Source of the DNA: Heterohyrax brucei
Taxonomy: Eukaryota; Chordata; Mammalia; Hyracoidea; Procaviidae
Direction of reading: 5' to 3'
Length of the DNA: 64,000 bases
NCBI GenBank assembly: GCA_028571685.1
Contig: CM053140.1
Span: 62,998,201-63,062,200 of the forward strand
Shown: piece by piece, positions 33,670 through 45,892 of the stretch
How positions within the stretch are numbered: the first letter of the stretch is position 1
Layout: each line of letters opens with the position of its first letter
Notes under the pieces: model-generated
What the model saw: only the letters and a program-made list of their open reading frames with translations
The model's database searches: none
Told to the model about the DNA's origin: nothing
Translations under genes and position numbers: made by a program

Positions 33670-34730
33670 CAGTGATTTGATAACCCTAACTGTACTGATT
33701 GTGTCAGTGTTTCCATTTATAAAATAACATGCTCTGTGCTAAATAGAGTATTCCTGAATGGGCTGTAGTTGCAGCCTCAGAGAGTGTCACAGATAAAGAA
33801 TAAAGAACTCTTGGCCATAAATGGTAGAAAACCAACTTATATTTAAGCAGTAGAAGAAATTTATCAGCTCATTAAATCCAGAGGAGTCACTGGCTTTAGG
33901 CACAGCTGGATACAGGAGTTAAAACAATGTCATAAAGACCGTGTAAACAGCTTTGTCTTGCTATGTGCTCTGTTACCATCATTCTTTATTGGACTTTCTC
34001 GCTTGTTAAAAATAACAGTTGACAACTTTAGACTTATTTTAGTTCGTAAGGCATGTGTTCTAATGTTGTGAGACCCTGGTTCTCTAGCTTCCATGACAGG
34101 CTCCAAAAGTAGACTCCCACTGACCAGCCTGGGTCATAGGGTAGGGAGTCTAGGTGATGAAAATCACCGTTAAATTGTGAAGACAGTTCCCCAAGAGAGA
34201 ACTCGTACACTGAGAAAGACGAAGGGAATTCTTACGCTGCAGGTAAAAGACAGCAGAGGTCCATTATAATAACAGAAATGGAAGAAGGCTCATGTAAAAA
34301 CGGCACACAAAGTATCATGGGTGAAATTACATGATGCCTGTGGTTGTTTTTAAAGTACTTTGCGGGAGAAGGTAGGGCAGGTAGAAGACACAAAATTGGC
34401 AAATCTGTCATTGTTAAAGCTGAGTAATGAGTACATCAGTGTTCCTCGTATGATCTGCTTTTGTGAGCATTTGAAAATTTCCGTAAAGAATTTAATGACC
34501 TTAAACAGATAAATAAACCGCAACAAAATAAATGCAGCCTGTAATTGGTTACAGTTGTTTATAGGTAAGTCAGAGGTAAGAAAGATGCCGAGGGAGGAAG
34601 ATTGTATGTCCAGAAGGGCAGATCTTAGGGTGGATCCTTCATTTAACAGCTGATTTGTGTATTTTTGGGTGTTCTAAGTATTATCAGTCAGAGTCCAGTC
34701 ATGAAAACGGAAACCACTCTGCTTATTTCA
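33670..34730. other. Mostly unassigned; short old-repeat segment
   Basis: About 33830-33950 ('ggagtcactggctttaggcacagctggatacagg ... acaatgtcataaagacc') matches an old mammalian repeat also present at 45893-46400. The rest is unrecognised. Confidence 0.4.
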
Positions 34731-34787
34731 AAGCCAGCCAAGCCAAGTGCCGTCGAGTCGGATCCGACTCATGGCAACCCTAGGGGG
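34731..34787 (-). repeat. SINE/RTE tail fragment
   Basis: 'ccagccaagccaagtgccgtcgagtcggatccgactcatggcaaccc', only the last ~55 bp of the element. Confidence 0.75.
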
Positions 34788-34904
34788 AAATTTATATATG
34801 GAATTGATTCCCAAAGTACAAGAAGGGTTTTTGAGACAAGGTCCCACAGAAAACGAGACATTTCTTAGTTTCCCTTTTTCTTTCTTTGGTTATCTGTGTA
34901 TTTT

Positions 34905-35197
34905 TAAAATTTATTTTTATTGTGCTTTAGATGAAATTTTACAGAGCAAATTTGTTTCTCATTAAACAATTAATATTGTTGTGTGACATTGGTTGGCAAC
35001 CCCATGATGTGTCAGCACTCTCTCCCCTTCTAGACCTTGAGCTCCCCATTTCCATTTATCCAGTTTTCTTGTCCCCTTCTGCCTTCTGGTCTTTGCCCCT
35101 GGACCGATTGCCCATGTGGTCTCTTCTACATAGTCCAACCACACGTGTTATTGTTTGTTTTATAGGCCTGTCTATTATTTGTCTGAAGGGCGATGGT
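34905..35197 (-). mobile_element. 5'-truncated L1, 3' UTR
   Basis: 'ttattgtgctttagatgaaattttacagagcaaatttg' to 'ttttataggcctgtctattatttgtctgaaggg'. Confidence 0.8.
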
Positions 35198-35249
35198 TTC
35201 CCTTTCTTTTTGAAGGGTCTAGGGAAGCTAGTAAGGGTCTGAACACAGA

Positions 35250-35920
35250 TCAGAAGCTGCTGTGGCCTGAACTGGAGCCCACAGTTCTGTACTGGCTACC
35301 AGGCAATTGGAGTCACTGTTACAATCAGGAACAGATCTGCAATGAAGTGCCTCTCCTGTCAGAGATAGAAAATCCAAAGGTGCCCCTTTCCAGGTTGCTG
35401 GAATCAAATGCCAGCACTCCTGCTGCCATTACAGCAACCACCAGCAGCTGCCAGCAACTGCTGCATTTATGCTGCCCATAGCAGGAAATTTCTTTCCTTT
35501 TTCCAGTCTCCCATCAGTGCTTCTCACTGACAGACCCTAACAGAGTAAATAAATCTGTCTTGGAAGAAGTATAGCCAAAGTGCTCTTGAGAAGAAAGGAT
35601 GATGAGACTTCATCTCATATACTTTGGACATGTTATTTGGAGGGACCAGTCCCTGGAGATAGTCAAATACAAGGTCAGTGGAAAAGAAGATCCTCTGTGA
35701 CAGTGGGCTCAAACATAGAAATGATTACGAAGATGGTGCAGGAGCAGGAAGTGTTTCATTCTGTACGTTCTATGCATTGTCTCTATGAGTCCAAACCAAC
35801 TCGAGGGCACCTAACAGTGACAACAACAGAAGCTAGCTGCCAGCGAAGGAAGGTAGGTGTCATTTGCAGAATTCCAGTTTCCCCAGTAGAGAATCCAGTA
35901 TAGCATGGCAGGTGTGAGGC
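35250..35920. repeat. Old unnamed repeat split by an RTE fragment
   Basis: 'tctcccatcagtgcttctcactgacagaccctaaca' on the left and 'agaagctagctgccagcgaagg' on the right of the RTE fit one old mammalian repeat; name uncertain. Confidence 0.35.
35538..35825 (+). mobile_element. 5'-truncated RTE
   Basis: 'aataaatctgtcttggaagaagtatagccaaagtgctc' to 'ccaaaccaactcgagggcacctaacagtgacaacaac', the last ~285 bp of RTE. Confidence 0.85.
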
Positions 35921-36292
35921 TGAGAGATGATAGGTAAACAGATGACCAGCGTAGTTCACCGTTATGGCTGTCTGGCAGCCAAATGTACCGTTCTTCCCCT
36001 ACTTACAATTCTAAATAACAACTTCAGGAGTCTGCCCTATAACATGCAACCATCTGTCATACAAACAAAACACTTTCACCTCCTGTCCGAAAAGAGTGAT
36101 ATTAATTCCTCTTTTAGGTCAGTCGCAATCCAACTTAATGGAACCATTCAGTGTTTCCTGGCGTAAACTTTCCAGTGTTGGGAACTGAGGCCTCCGCAGG
36201 AACAAAAAGCAAAAATTCTGTAAGTAGGTTATTAAGTATAAAAATGAAAGGAATCACTACCACTTTCACTTGATTTCTAGAACTGGGTGGTC

Positions 36293-36932
36293 TGTTGTTG
36301 TTAGTTGCCATCAAGTCACTTACGACTCATAGCAACCCTATGCACAACAGAGTGAAACACAGCCCAGTCCTGTGCCATGCCCACAGTTGTTTTTATGCTT
36401 AAACCCGTGTTGCAGCCAATGTGTCAGTCCATCTTGAGGGTCTTCCTCTTTCTTGCTCACCCTCTGCTCTCCCAAGCATAATGTCCTTCTCTATGCATTG
36501 GTCCCTCCTAACACAATGATACTTTGTACATTCCATGTTCCAATTACTAATGGATGTTTACAGCTGTCTTTTCTCATTTTGAGTCATGCCACATCAGCAG
36601 ATGAAGGCCTTGAAAGCTTGACTCAATCTATGTCATTAAGGTTAACTCTACTTTGAGGGGACAGCTATTCCCCAGTCTTTTGAGTGCCTTTCAACCTGGG
36701 GGGCTCGTTTTCCGGCACTGTATCTGATAGTGTTGTGCTGCTAATTGTAAATCACTGACTAATTCTTTTCAGAAGTAGACTGCTGGGTCCTTCCTCTTTG
36801 TCTGTCTTAGTCTGGAAGCTCAGCTGAAACCTGTCCACCATGGGTGACCCTGCTGGTATCTGAATATTGGTGGCATAGCTTTCAATATGACAGCAACACG
36901 CAAGCCCCCACAGTATGACAAACTGACAGACT
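36293..36932 (-). mobile_element. RTE with both ends and the middle deleted
   Basis: Reverse 3' end (36293-~36515, 'gttgttgttagttgccatcaagtc') is joined directly to the reverse 5' end (~36516-36932, ending 'cccccacagtatgacaaactgacag'). All coding sequence between is gone. Confidence 0.8.
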
Positions 36933-37880
36933 AGTCTAGCTATGGGAAGAAAAAAAGATCATATACTGGTCAGTGGTTACATGCACATATCATATCTTGA
37001 GGACAGTGTCCCATTCTCTAAGCATGTCATCACTCAGAAGGGGCCATAACAGAACATCACTAGGGTTTCCTACCATTTTATCAGGCAAGCTGCTTTTAGG
37101 TGACTGGGTACTGTGCTTCACAGTGGCTAGAAGAAGGCCAGTCTGATACCCACAGAGCATGTCACCTGGCCAACCTGATTTCTGATAGCCTCCTTTGCAG
37201 TGGATGCCTTTTATTAAGTATTCACATAAGACCCTAAGACCTTCGCATCCTGTGCCCATTCGCATGTGTGTGTCTACACACCCCTTCCTCATAAGCCCTC
37301 TTGTCAGCTATCCTTCAATCTTGTTCTTTTTAAATCCTTGATCATTTGGTCAGTCTGTTAGCTGTTTTTCCTGAATGAGGATATGTCTACACCTGTGTCT
37401 ATCTTTATGTCCAGACAAAGTGCCCACTAGGGGATTTCCCTTCCCCACTGTCTTGCACAGACACTCATGACTGGAGCTGTAATGCTCCAGCTACCCATTT
37501 CCAACTGGTGCCAGCACAGTACGCAGAACTGTCTCTCACTCAGGCCTCAACTTTTTCTTCCCTGGTCAGCTCGTTGTAGGGATCCTGCCCTGGGGGCTGT
37601 ATGGTGAGTTGAGGAGAAAGCAGCAGTGCACTAGGAATAGGTGCGGTAGGACACAGGCCACCTGCTCACGGACTTGCTTGTGTACTCGGGACCTGCTCAA
37701 TCCAGTCTTGTACTCATATGTAACACATCTTTTGAAGATGATGTTGCTGCCCATGCCCAGGCATGTGAATTGGTTGATCAGCAATATTCATGATGAGCAA
37801 CTCACATTTGGCCACATGATAGCCCATGGTCACACATTACACTCTAACAGGGCCCAGTAGCATTCTAAAAGCTATTAAAA
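36933..37880. other. Unassigned sequence
   Basis: No clear exon or repeat. With 38067-38552 and 39523-40900 it might belong to a decayed ERV interior, but I see no diagnostic motif. Confidence 0.25.
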
Positions 37881-38066
37881 AGATTTGCCCTGAAGTTGAT
37901 TCAGGCTCACAGCGAGTCCATGAATGCGTAGTTTTCAATGGCTGATTTTTCAGAAGTAGATGGCTGGGTCTTTCTTTTGAAGTGCCACTGGGTGAACTCA
38001 AACCTCCAACTTTTTGGTTAGGTTAGCAGCTGTGTGCATTAATTGTTGGTACCACCCAGAGACTCC
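37881..38066 (-). repeat. Afrotherian SINE variant
   Basis: 'ggctgatttttcagaagtagatggctgggtctttc' and 'ccacccagagactcc', the variant also seen at 16630 and 60361. Confidence 0.75.
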
Positions 38067-38547
38067 TCCCTTTTCAAAAGGAGAATAGTGGTCTGCAGGA
38101 GAGGTCCTAGGTTATACTCTTTAAGCTAAGGATTATAATTCCCCTCTTGCAGCCTACATACTAAAATAAGGTATACCAGTTGCTTCCAAAATCAGAAGAA
38201 TTCTGTCATGTTGTCCCTCTGTTCTACTCTAAGGAATAGAGTATAGCATGGCAGATGTGGTACAGCAACTTGTCACTTACTTTGAATGGGCTAATTACAA
38301 GTCCCAGATCATTTGAAGTCTAGAAATTTCACATGGTATTTTTCTTCTGCCTGTTGGCATGATAAATCTTACTAATCTATGTGGGACACTTGCATATATT
38401 TTACTGAGTTATCTAAGGTGTTTACATATATATTACTAAGCTATCTAGAGTACTTTGCTACTTTCTGGTCATTATGTCCAATCAGCAATATAGTAAACTG
38501 TTGTACCTGACAGGTAAAGGCCAACTGATTCTGATACTTTTTGCTGA
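38067..38547. other. Unassigned sequence
   Basis: No repeat or gene recognised. Confidence 0.3.
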
Positions 38548-38552
38548 TCCAT

Positions 38553-39102
38553 TGTGGTGGTTAAGATTGCGTGTCAGCTTGGCTGCTCGTGATTCTCAGT
38601 GTTTTAATGTGATCACTCCCATGATTGTATCTGCTGTGAGTAGCCAATTAGTTGAAAGGGAGTTTCCCTAGGGGTGTGGCCTGCGTTGGGATGTAAGCAG
38701 ATGCTCTGGTTTTTTGCTCATTCTGGAGCTGCAGCTGCCTCCTTTTCCTCTGACCTCTTCTAGCTCCTGAGATTTGAGCTATCAGATTATCTGGAGATTT
38801 TGGGATTCAGATCCTGTAGCTGCTTTCTATCATCTGACCTCTGGTTCTTGGGATGTGAGCAGTCAGCTTAACTGCAGATCTTGAAATGTATAGACCTTCA
38901 CAGCCCTCTCTCTGATCTGCTGATCTTGGATTCACCAGCCTCTGTGGCTACATGAATCAAGAGAAGACTCTATCATGATCCATGGCTTTGGGACATCTCA
39001 GCCTCTACAACTGTGTGAGCCATTTCCTTGATATAAATCTCTCTCTACATATGTTTATACATGTTGTTGGTTTTGCTTCTATAGAAAACCCAGCCTAAGA
39101 CA
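38553..39102 (+). mobile_element. Solo LTR, second LTR family
   Basis: 550 bp, starts TGTGGTGGTTAAGATTGCG, ends 'gaaaacccagcctaagaca'; flanks TCCAT (38548-38552) and TCTAT (39103-39107). Contains 'ccttgatataaatctctctctac', an ERVL/MaLR-like poly(A) region. Confidence 0.75.
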
Positions 39103-39318
39103 TCTATTTAGAGACAGATGCATTTTCCAGGTCTGTGGCTGTATTCCAACTGCTAGATAGTGTTTTCCAACATCATCTGCAGTTAGAGTTAGTCACTGAT
39201 TAAGTATCTTGTATTCGATAGTCTTACCCCGAGACCCATCTGTCCACTGCAGAGGCCAAGTAGGCAAAATAAATGCTGAAGTAATTAAGAATCACTATTC
39301 CAATATCTTTTAAGTCTT

Positions 39319-39512
39319 TGACCCACAACCAACCAAACCCACTGCCATTGAATCAGTTCTGACTCACTGTGACCCCATAGAGTTTTCTGAGCCTGTAAGT
39401 CTCTATGGAAACATATTACTCCATCTTTCTCCCACAGAGCCACTGGTGATTTCAAACCACCAACCTTTTGGTTAGCAGCCAGTCCCTTTAACCACTGTGC
39501 TACCAGAGTGCC
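39319..39512 (-). repeat. Afrotherian SINE, long variant
   Basis: TSD TTTAAGTCTT at 39309-39318 and 39513-39522. Confidence 0.88.
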
Positions 39513-39522
39513 TTTAAGTCTT

Positions 39523-39982
39523 CAAAGGTGGCACTAAGCTCTGCATATCCCTGAGAGATTCTGGTAGAGAAAGCAAGTTAAGAACTTCTGTTCGGCCCTT
39601 TCTACCATAGTAGCCCTCACCATGATCAAGGAGCAGATACGAGGCTTCTGTCATTTGTTCAGTAGGTCTTTTGCAACTTTACATTCAGAAACTGGGGAAA
39701 TAACCATAGGATAAGATAGACTCAGGCCAAAAATTTGTTTATCACTTGACCTTGATAAGCCCCTACTTTGGCTGGTAGATTACAGTGGTCTTTGGGGTTT
39801 CCAGGGATGAGTACAGTTGAGAGTCAATGTCTTGTAGACCCTGAAAAGTGTAGGAGGGTTCAGTCATCCTAGTAAATGGCTTCGCTTACATTCGTTTGAT
39901 ATGTAGGCTTAGTGGGACATTACTTGACGTCCTGGTGGGGAAGACTTAAGGGAAATTTTATAGTATGTGCATATGGAATCTG
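39523..39982. other. Unassigned sequence
   Basis: No repeat family or exon recognised. Confidence 0.3.
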
Positions 39983-40160
39983 TGAGTGGTGCAAACAGCA
40001 GTACTTGGCAACTAGCCAAAAGTTGGTGATTTGAATCTTCCTGAGGTGCCTTAGGGTACAGACCTGGCATTCTGTTTCCAAAAGACTACACCCTTGAAAA
40101 CCCTGTGGAGCAGGTTTTTGCTCTGCACACATGAGTCAAAATTAACTTGATGACAACCAG
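39983..40160 (+). repeat. Afrotherian SINE variant
   Basis: 'gtggtgcaaacagcagtacttggcaactagccaaaagttgg', 'cttgaaaaccctgtggagcag', tail 'aacttgatgacaaccag'. Confidence 0.7.
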
Positions 40161-40903
40161 TGAAAACAACTTCTGCTGGGTTAGCTTCCTTCTTCAGTCA
40201 AAGGTTCTGTAAATCCAGCTCTGTCATTGGCTTAGGCCAGAGAAATGGATGACAAGCTATTGTGCTCCAGTGTGGCAAACCAAATCAGAGCCTTGCTCAA
40301 CAGGCCTAGGGTTTTTTGGTTTTGGAGATATATGCACACACACACACACACACACACACAGCACAACACAACACAACACAACACATATATTTTATATATA
40401 TAATATATATGTATGTAATACCTTAGTTAGCTCATCGAGGAACAACATGATCAATTATCCATTGGGCAAAGACCCACCCCTACTATACATTATGGTAATT
40501 GTGCCCACCCTGTCTATGGCAGTTAACCACTGTCACTTATCCTTTGCCACTCTAGTATCACATCATTATGCCTATTTCAACAGCGGCATCTCCCTTTATC
40601 ATCCCTGTCCTACAGATGACTGTCACAATGTCTTAGTAAACAACATATTCTCTGGGCCTTTGGATTTCATCCTCCACCTTAGGTCAGAAATTCTGGCATC
40701 AAGCTCATTGCATATAATCTTTGACTCCAAGTTGCAGTCATCCAGTGAAACAAACTTTTGGAGACATTCCCAGGTACTCGAGCTAACACATTAAAGCCAG
40801 AATCTCAGGTACATACACCTATATCAGTAAGTTCAGCCTGCTTGAACATTATATTCCTTCGAATCCATCCCCAAGAAACTGGGTTTCTGTCAAGGTAAAT
40901 TAG
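40161..40903. other. Unassigned sequence with microsatellites
   Basis: Contains (CA)n at 40334-40360, (ACAAC)n to 40386, then an AT-rich run to ~40420. The rest is unrecognised; the 181-codon open frame spanning the CA repeat is not credible as a gene. Confidence 0.5.
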
Positions 40904-40918
40904 TGAAATATACTTTTT

Positions 40919-42309
40919 AAAAAAATTCTATTTATTTTTTATTTAATATGACTGAGTGAAAATGTACATTCCTGTATAAATTTACATGCCCACTTATATG
41001 CAGCTTCCACTGTTCTCCCTGTCCGGTGACAGCACACTATTCCTCTCTGCTCCATACATGTCTCATCCTCCCAACAGTCTCCTTTCCCCTCCTCTCCACC
41101 TACTCTTCTTCCTCCAGCCAGAGGTCAGCAGGATGATATCCTATAGATGTATAGAACCACAAAGTGCATCCAACATATGGTCATTCTGCATCACCAAGTC
41201 CAATCCAATAGTGCCCGAAGAGTGGACCTTCATTATGATTTATGGGCAAGGGCAGTATCAGGGCCAGGGGCCATGCTCCCAGGGAAACCCCAAAACCACT
41301 GGACCATCAATTAAGGTCTTTTAGTGGAGATCTCAGGATTCACCCCTTTTTATTCTTGTATTACCAGTGAGACTCAACTTAGTGAGCTCCATCACGGCTA
41401 TCACTGGTGGTGGCCGGGCACCATCTGTTTCTTCCAGTCCCAAGTCGATGTAGGCACCCACTCATGTGGGTCTCTCTATCTTCTGGGTTGTCTTTACCCC
41501 ATGTCATTTTGGTCCTCAGTGAGCATCCGTTCCAGCTGAGTTGGGACCATTTGTTGTGCCCTTGGATGGCAGCTTGGCAGCTTCTAAGACCACAGATGCC
41601 ACTCCCCAATGTAGGGGGCAGAGAGCCCTCTTAGCAAAACGCTAGTTGTGCCAATTGGCCTCGATTTCACCTTACAGCATGGTTCCGTGCCCCCTGCCCC
41701 AGCTACTCAATCCTTGCAATATTGGGTTAAGATGGAAGGAGTACTCAAGTTATGCTGAAGTCCACTCAATGTTGTTCTTGTTTCTAATGTGTGCTATCAC
41801 CGATTTCACCCAACCAGATTTCTAGCAACTATCTAATCTAAACCCTCCCCCCCTTGCCCTTCCTCATTCCCCTCTCTTGCAGCTGTCTTTTCTTCTATAC
41901 ACAAGTCTGTTTTTGAGACCTTATCATAGAGGTCTCATACAATATTTGTCCTTTTGTTGCTGACTTCTTTAACTCAACCTAATGTCTTCCAGTTGAAACC
42001 AGGTCATGAGATGTTTCCTGGAATCATCGTTATTCTTTATCATTGCGTAGTGCTCCGTTGAGTATATGTACCATAGTTTACCTATCCATTTTTCTGTTGT
42101 TGGGCATCTGGGTTGATTTCATCTTTTTGCTATTGTGGACTGTGCTGCGATAAACATTCTTGTGCATGTGTCCATTGGTGTGAAAGGCTTTGATTCTGTA
42201 GGTAGTGGATTCTGTAGTAGTGGAATTACTGGGTCAAATGGTACATCAATATCCATTTTTTTAAGGAAGCGCCAGATTGCTTTCCAAAGATGCTGGACCA
42301 TTTTGCAAC
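40919..42309 (-). mobile_element. 5'-truncated L1, 3' UTR plus ORF2 C-terminus
   Basis: 1,391-bp reverse copy of the L1 type at 21987-24110. ORF2 remnant at 42119-42301 (FLKKMDIDVPFDPVIPLL, DTCTRMFIAAQSTIAKR). TSD 40904-40918 and 42310-42324 (TGAAATAT[A/G]CTTTTT). Confidence 0.9.
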
Positions 42310-42324
42310 TGAAATATGCTTTTT

Positions 42325-42865
42325 ATTTTTATTCTATAGTTTTGATAAATTATCTACTCTGGGATCTGACTCTAGTTGTGGTCTGATGGCAATGAGTGTG
42401 AGGTGTGAGATATGAGGTGTGCCTGAAGGAAAACAAGTATCCTTTGTAAGGTAATTATCTCAGGTAGGTCATTACAGAGTCTTCAAGAAAGGGAAGACTG
42501 GTCTCCTAGACAGAGAAGGAAAGGCTGCTTTCCTGACAAAGGAGGTTCACCATCAATGACCATCACATGTAGTACTTGGTAAGGATGTAAATTAAACTTA
42601 TGTCATAATTTTGCAGCTAATTTTCATTGATATACACTCCAGGACTTTAAGAAATAAGAAGTTTGGGGCCACCATCAAAGTTCTCTGATGGTGACATGAG
42701 GTGAGAATGTAAAGCACAGAGCTTGTCATTGTCTTTCTGTAAGGGTTCCAGTTCAGTCCTCGTAGTCATCATTACTACCATAGTGGTCAGATGTACCAGC
42801 CTCTTGGTCTCCCAAACTCTTGCCTTCAGTAGGCATTTCATTCTAAGGAAACTCAAGTGATAAAT
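42325..42865. other. Unassigned sequence
   Basis: No repeat or exon recognised. Confidence 0.35.
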
Positions 42866-43010
42866 TTTTTAAAAATAATAGTGTATTTTCGCTGAAAGTG
42901 TACACAGCCAAACAGGTTCCCATTCAACAATTTCTACACATGTTGTTCAGGAACATTGGTTACATTCTTCGCATTATGTCAACATTCTCAGTCTTTCCGT
43001 TCTAGTTTTA
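42866..43010 (-). mobile_element. L1 3' end fragment
   Basis: 'tgaaagtgtacacagccaaacaggttcccattcaacaatttctacaca' is another elephant L1 3' UTR type. Confidence 0.7.
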
Positions 43011-43245
43011 AATGAGAATTTAAGTAATCGTAATACCCCTGCATGACGTGGATTAGCAGAGTTCCCATTTTCCATTGGTAGTGAGGTCATCACTGTGTCC
43101 AAACTCAGTCAGCCAAATGCTATTTTGGAGGGTTTATTTTCTGGAACCTTTCCTGTTGTCAGGATTGTATGGTGAGCATCTTGTCAAGAAAGCAGAACCA
43201 CTCTAGACATTCCAGACAGAAGTAATTTAATGCTAGGAATTAAGG

Positions 43246-43420
43246 AATTGAAACCCTGGTGGTGTAATGGCTAAGAGCTACAGCTGCTAATGAAAACGTC
43301 AGTCGTTGAATCCACCAGGCACTCCTTGGAAACTCTATGAAGCAGTTCTACTCTGTCCTGCAGGGTTGCTGTGAGTTGAGATCGCCTCAACAGCAATGGG
43401 TTTGGGTTTTTTGGGGTTTG
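43246..43420 (+). repeat. Afrotherian SINE
   Basis: 'gaaaccctggtggtgtaatggctaagagctacagctgctaa' to 'gatcgcctcaacagcaatgggtttgg'. Confidence 0.85.
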
Positions 43421-43698
43421 GGAGTCTAATGACTGTTCTCTGATAGACTGCTTCTTAAGTCATTCCCTGTAGGTGCCTGCCTTTTCTTCAGAGGTACTCT
43501 GGTATTCTTTTTGCTTTGTAAAGGCAGTACTGAAGTCTTCCCAAGTCTGAAGAAGATAATTTCTCACTTTTAGTGTTCAGTATCCTTCAGCTCCCTATCA
43601 AGTCTCATTTAGGAGCTTGTTTAAAGGTATTTGCACACAATGACTACTCTTGGCAATTGCTTAACAATGCTGATGCTCACAATTTCTACAAATTGCCT
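43421..43698. other. Unassigned sequence
   Basis: No repeat or exon recognised. Confidence 0.3.
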
Positions 43699-43712
43699 GG
43701 AAAGCAAATTCT

Positions 43713-45681
43713 GTTATTTGTTTTTTGTTTTTTAATTGTGCTTTAAATAATGTATAGTTCAAATTAGTTTCTCATACAAAAGTTTGTACACATACTGTTA
43801 TGTGACCCTCGTTGCCCGCCTTATACTATGACAGCACACTCTTCCTTTCCACCCTGGATTTCCCTTGTCCATTTAGCCAGCTTCTGTCCCCTTCTGCTTT
43901 TTCATCTCGCCTCCAGACAGAAGCTGCCCATTTAGTTTCATTTATCTACTTAAGCTAATAAGCACACTCTTTGACTGGTATCTTTTTATGGCTGGTAGTC
44001 TAGTTTAATTGTTGTCTGAAGATTTAGCTTCAGGAATGGTTTTAGTTTGGGGCTAACAGAGAGTATGGGGATTGTGCCTTCCAGAGTTATACCAGTTTTA
44101 GTCAGACCACTTAGTCTGGTCTTTTAACTAGAATTTGAGTTCTGCACCCTACTTTTATCCTGCTGTATTGGGGCTCTGTTGTGCTCCCTGTCAGGGCAGT
44201 CATTGGTGGTAGTTGAGCACCATCTAGTTCTTCCAGTCTCAGGCTGATGGAATCTCTGGTTTATGTGGGCTTTTCAGTTTCTTGAGCTCGTATTTTTCTT
44301 CTCTTTGGTATTCTTCATTCTCCTTGGCTCCGGATAGGTTGGGACCAATTGATGTATCTTAGATGACCACCTGCTGGCTTTTAAGATTCTAGATGCCACT
44401 CACCAAAGTGGGATGCAAAACATTTTCTATGAAGTTTCTTGTATTCAAGAACCTTCTTAGCTTTGGGGTAGTCTAGCTGTGCTGACTACCCCTGTACTGT
44501 GTGTTGTCCTTCCCTTCACCTAAGGTGATCCTTGTCTATACTCCGTGGTTAATACCCATCTCCCTCCCTTCCCACCCTCATAACCATCAAAGAATGTCTT
44601 CTTCGGTGTTTAAACCCTTCTAGAATTCTTTTTTTTTAAATTATGATTGAGTGAAACTGTACATTCCCATATAACTTTGCATGCCCACCTATGTGCAGCT
44701 CCTACTGCTTTCCCTGTCTGGTGATAGCACAGTCTCCATTCTATACAATCTTCTTTCTATACAATCTGTAACAATCTCCTATCCCCTCCTCGCCACCCTC
44801 TCTCCGGCCTCCAGTAAGAGGTCAGCAGGACGACATCCTATAGATGCATAGAACCATAAAGTGCATGCACAATATGGTCACTTTGTGTCACTAAGTCCAA
44901 TCCATTCCTGTCAAAGAGTTGACCTCCATTACGATTTATGGACAGGGGCAGCATCAGGGTCAGGGGCCATGCTCCCAGGGGGAAACCCGAGGCCCTTGGA
45001 CCATCAATTGTCATCTTGTAGTGGAGATCTCAGGGTGTACCCTTTTTTATTCTTTTGTTGCCAGTGAGACTCAACTATGTGAGCCCCATCACGGCTATCG
45101 CTGGTGGTGGCCAGGCACCATCCGGTTCTTCCTGTCACAGGTCGCTGTAGTCACCCAGTCACATGGGTCTCTCTGTCTCCTGGGTTCTGTTTCCCCCATG
45201 TCATTTTGGTCCTTGGTGGTCATCTGTTCCTGCTGATTTGGCACCCTTTGGTGTACCTCAGATGGCAGCTTGGCAGCTTTTAAGACCCCAGACGCCACTC
45301 ACCGATGTGGGGTGCAGAAGACTCTCTTAGCAGAATGCTAGTTGTGCCAGTTGGCTTTGATTTCCTCTGAGAGCATGGTCCCCAGCTTCCCACCCCAGCT
45401 ACTGTGTCCTTACAATATTGGGTTAAGATGGGAAGAGTAATCATGTTATGTTGAAGTCCAGTTAAAATTGATCTTCTTTCTAATGTCTAGAATTCTTATT
45501 ATAGTGTCCCATGCAATATTTGTTCTTTTGTGACTAATTTCACTCAGCATGATGCCTTCCAGATTCATCTGTGTTATGAGATGTTTCATGGACTCATCAT
45601 TGTTCTTTATTGTTGCATAGTATTCCATTGTGTAAACATCTCTACTTTCTCTCTTTGTCCATTGATGGGCACCTAGGTTGT
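43713..45681 (-). mobile_element. L1 3' UTR containing a second L1
   Basis: Perfect 14-bp TSD GGAAAGCAAATTCT at 43699-43712 and 45682-45695. Host L1 sequence is 43713-44630 and 45498-45681; the interruption is L1 44631-45485. Confidence 0.92.
44631..45485 (-). mobile_element. L1 nested in L1
   Basis: Same 3' UTR family as 250-829. TSD TCTAGAATTCTT at 44619-44630 and 45486-45497. Confidence 0.92.
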
Positions 45682-45892
45682 GGAAAGCAAATTCTTTTTG
45701 AAGCTTAACTTAAAAAAAATTCTGTACTTTAACTTTCAAATAAAACTTTTAAGCATAGAATTAAAGTGTTTTTATGACATTTTCTGTTTGACATTGATTG
45801 CTGTCAGGGTTAGGAGTGGATTTGATTTGAAAGTTGCACTAAATAATGGGTGAAAGTTAGTAAAAAATCCAGGCTTTTTGGAAACAACTGTA

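Noticed and set aside
40249..40794. 181-codon open frame
   Set aside because: Reads through a (CA)n repeat (His-Thr run) and shows no recognisable domain.
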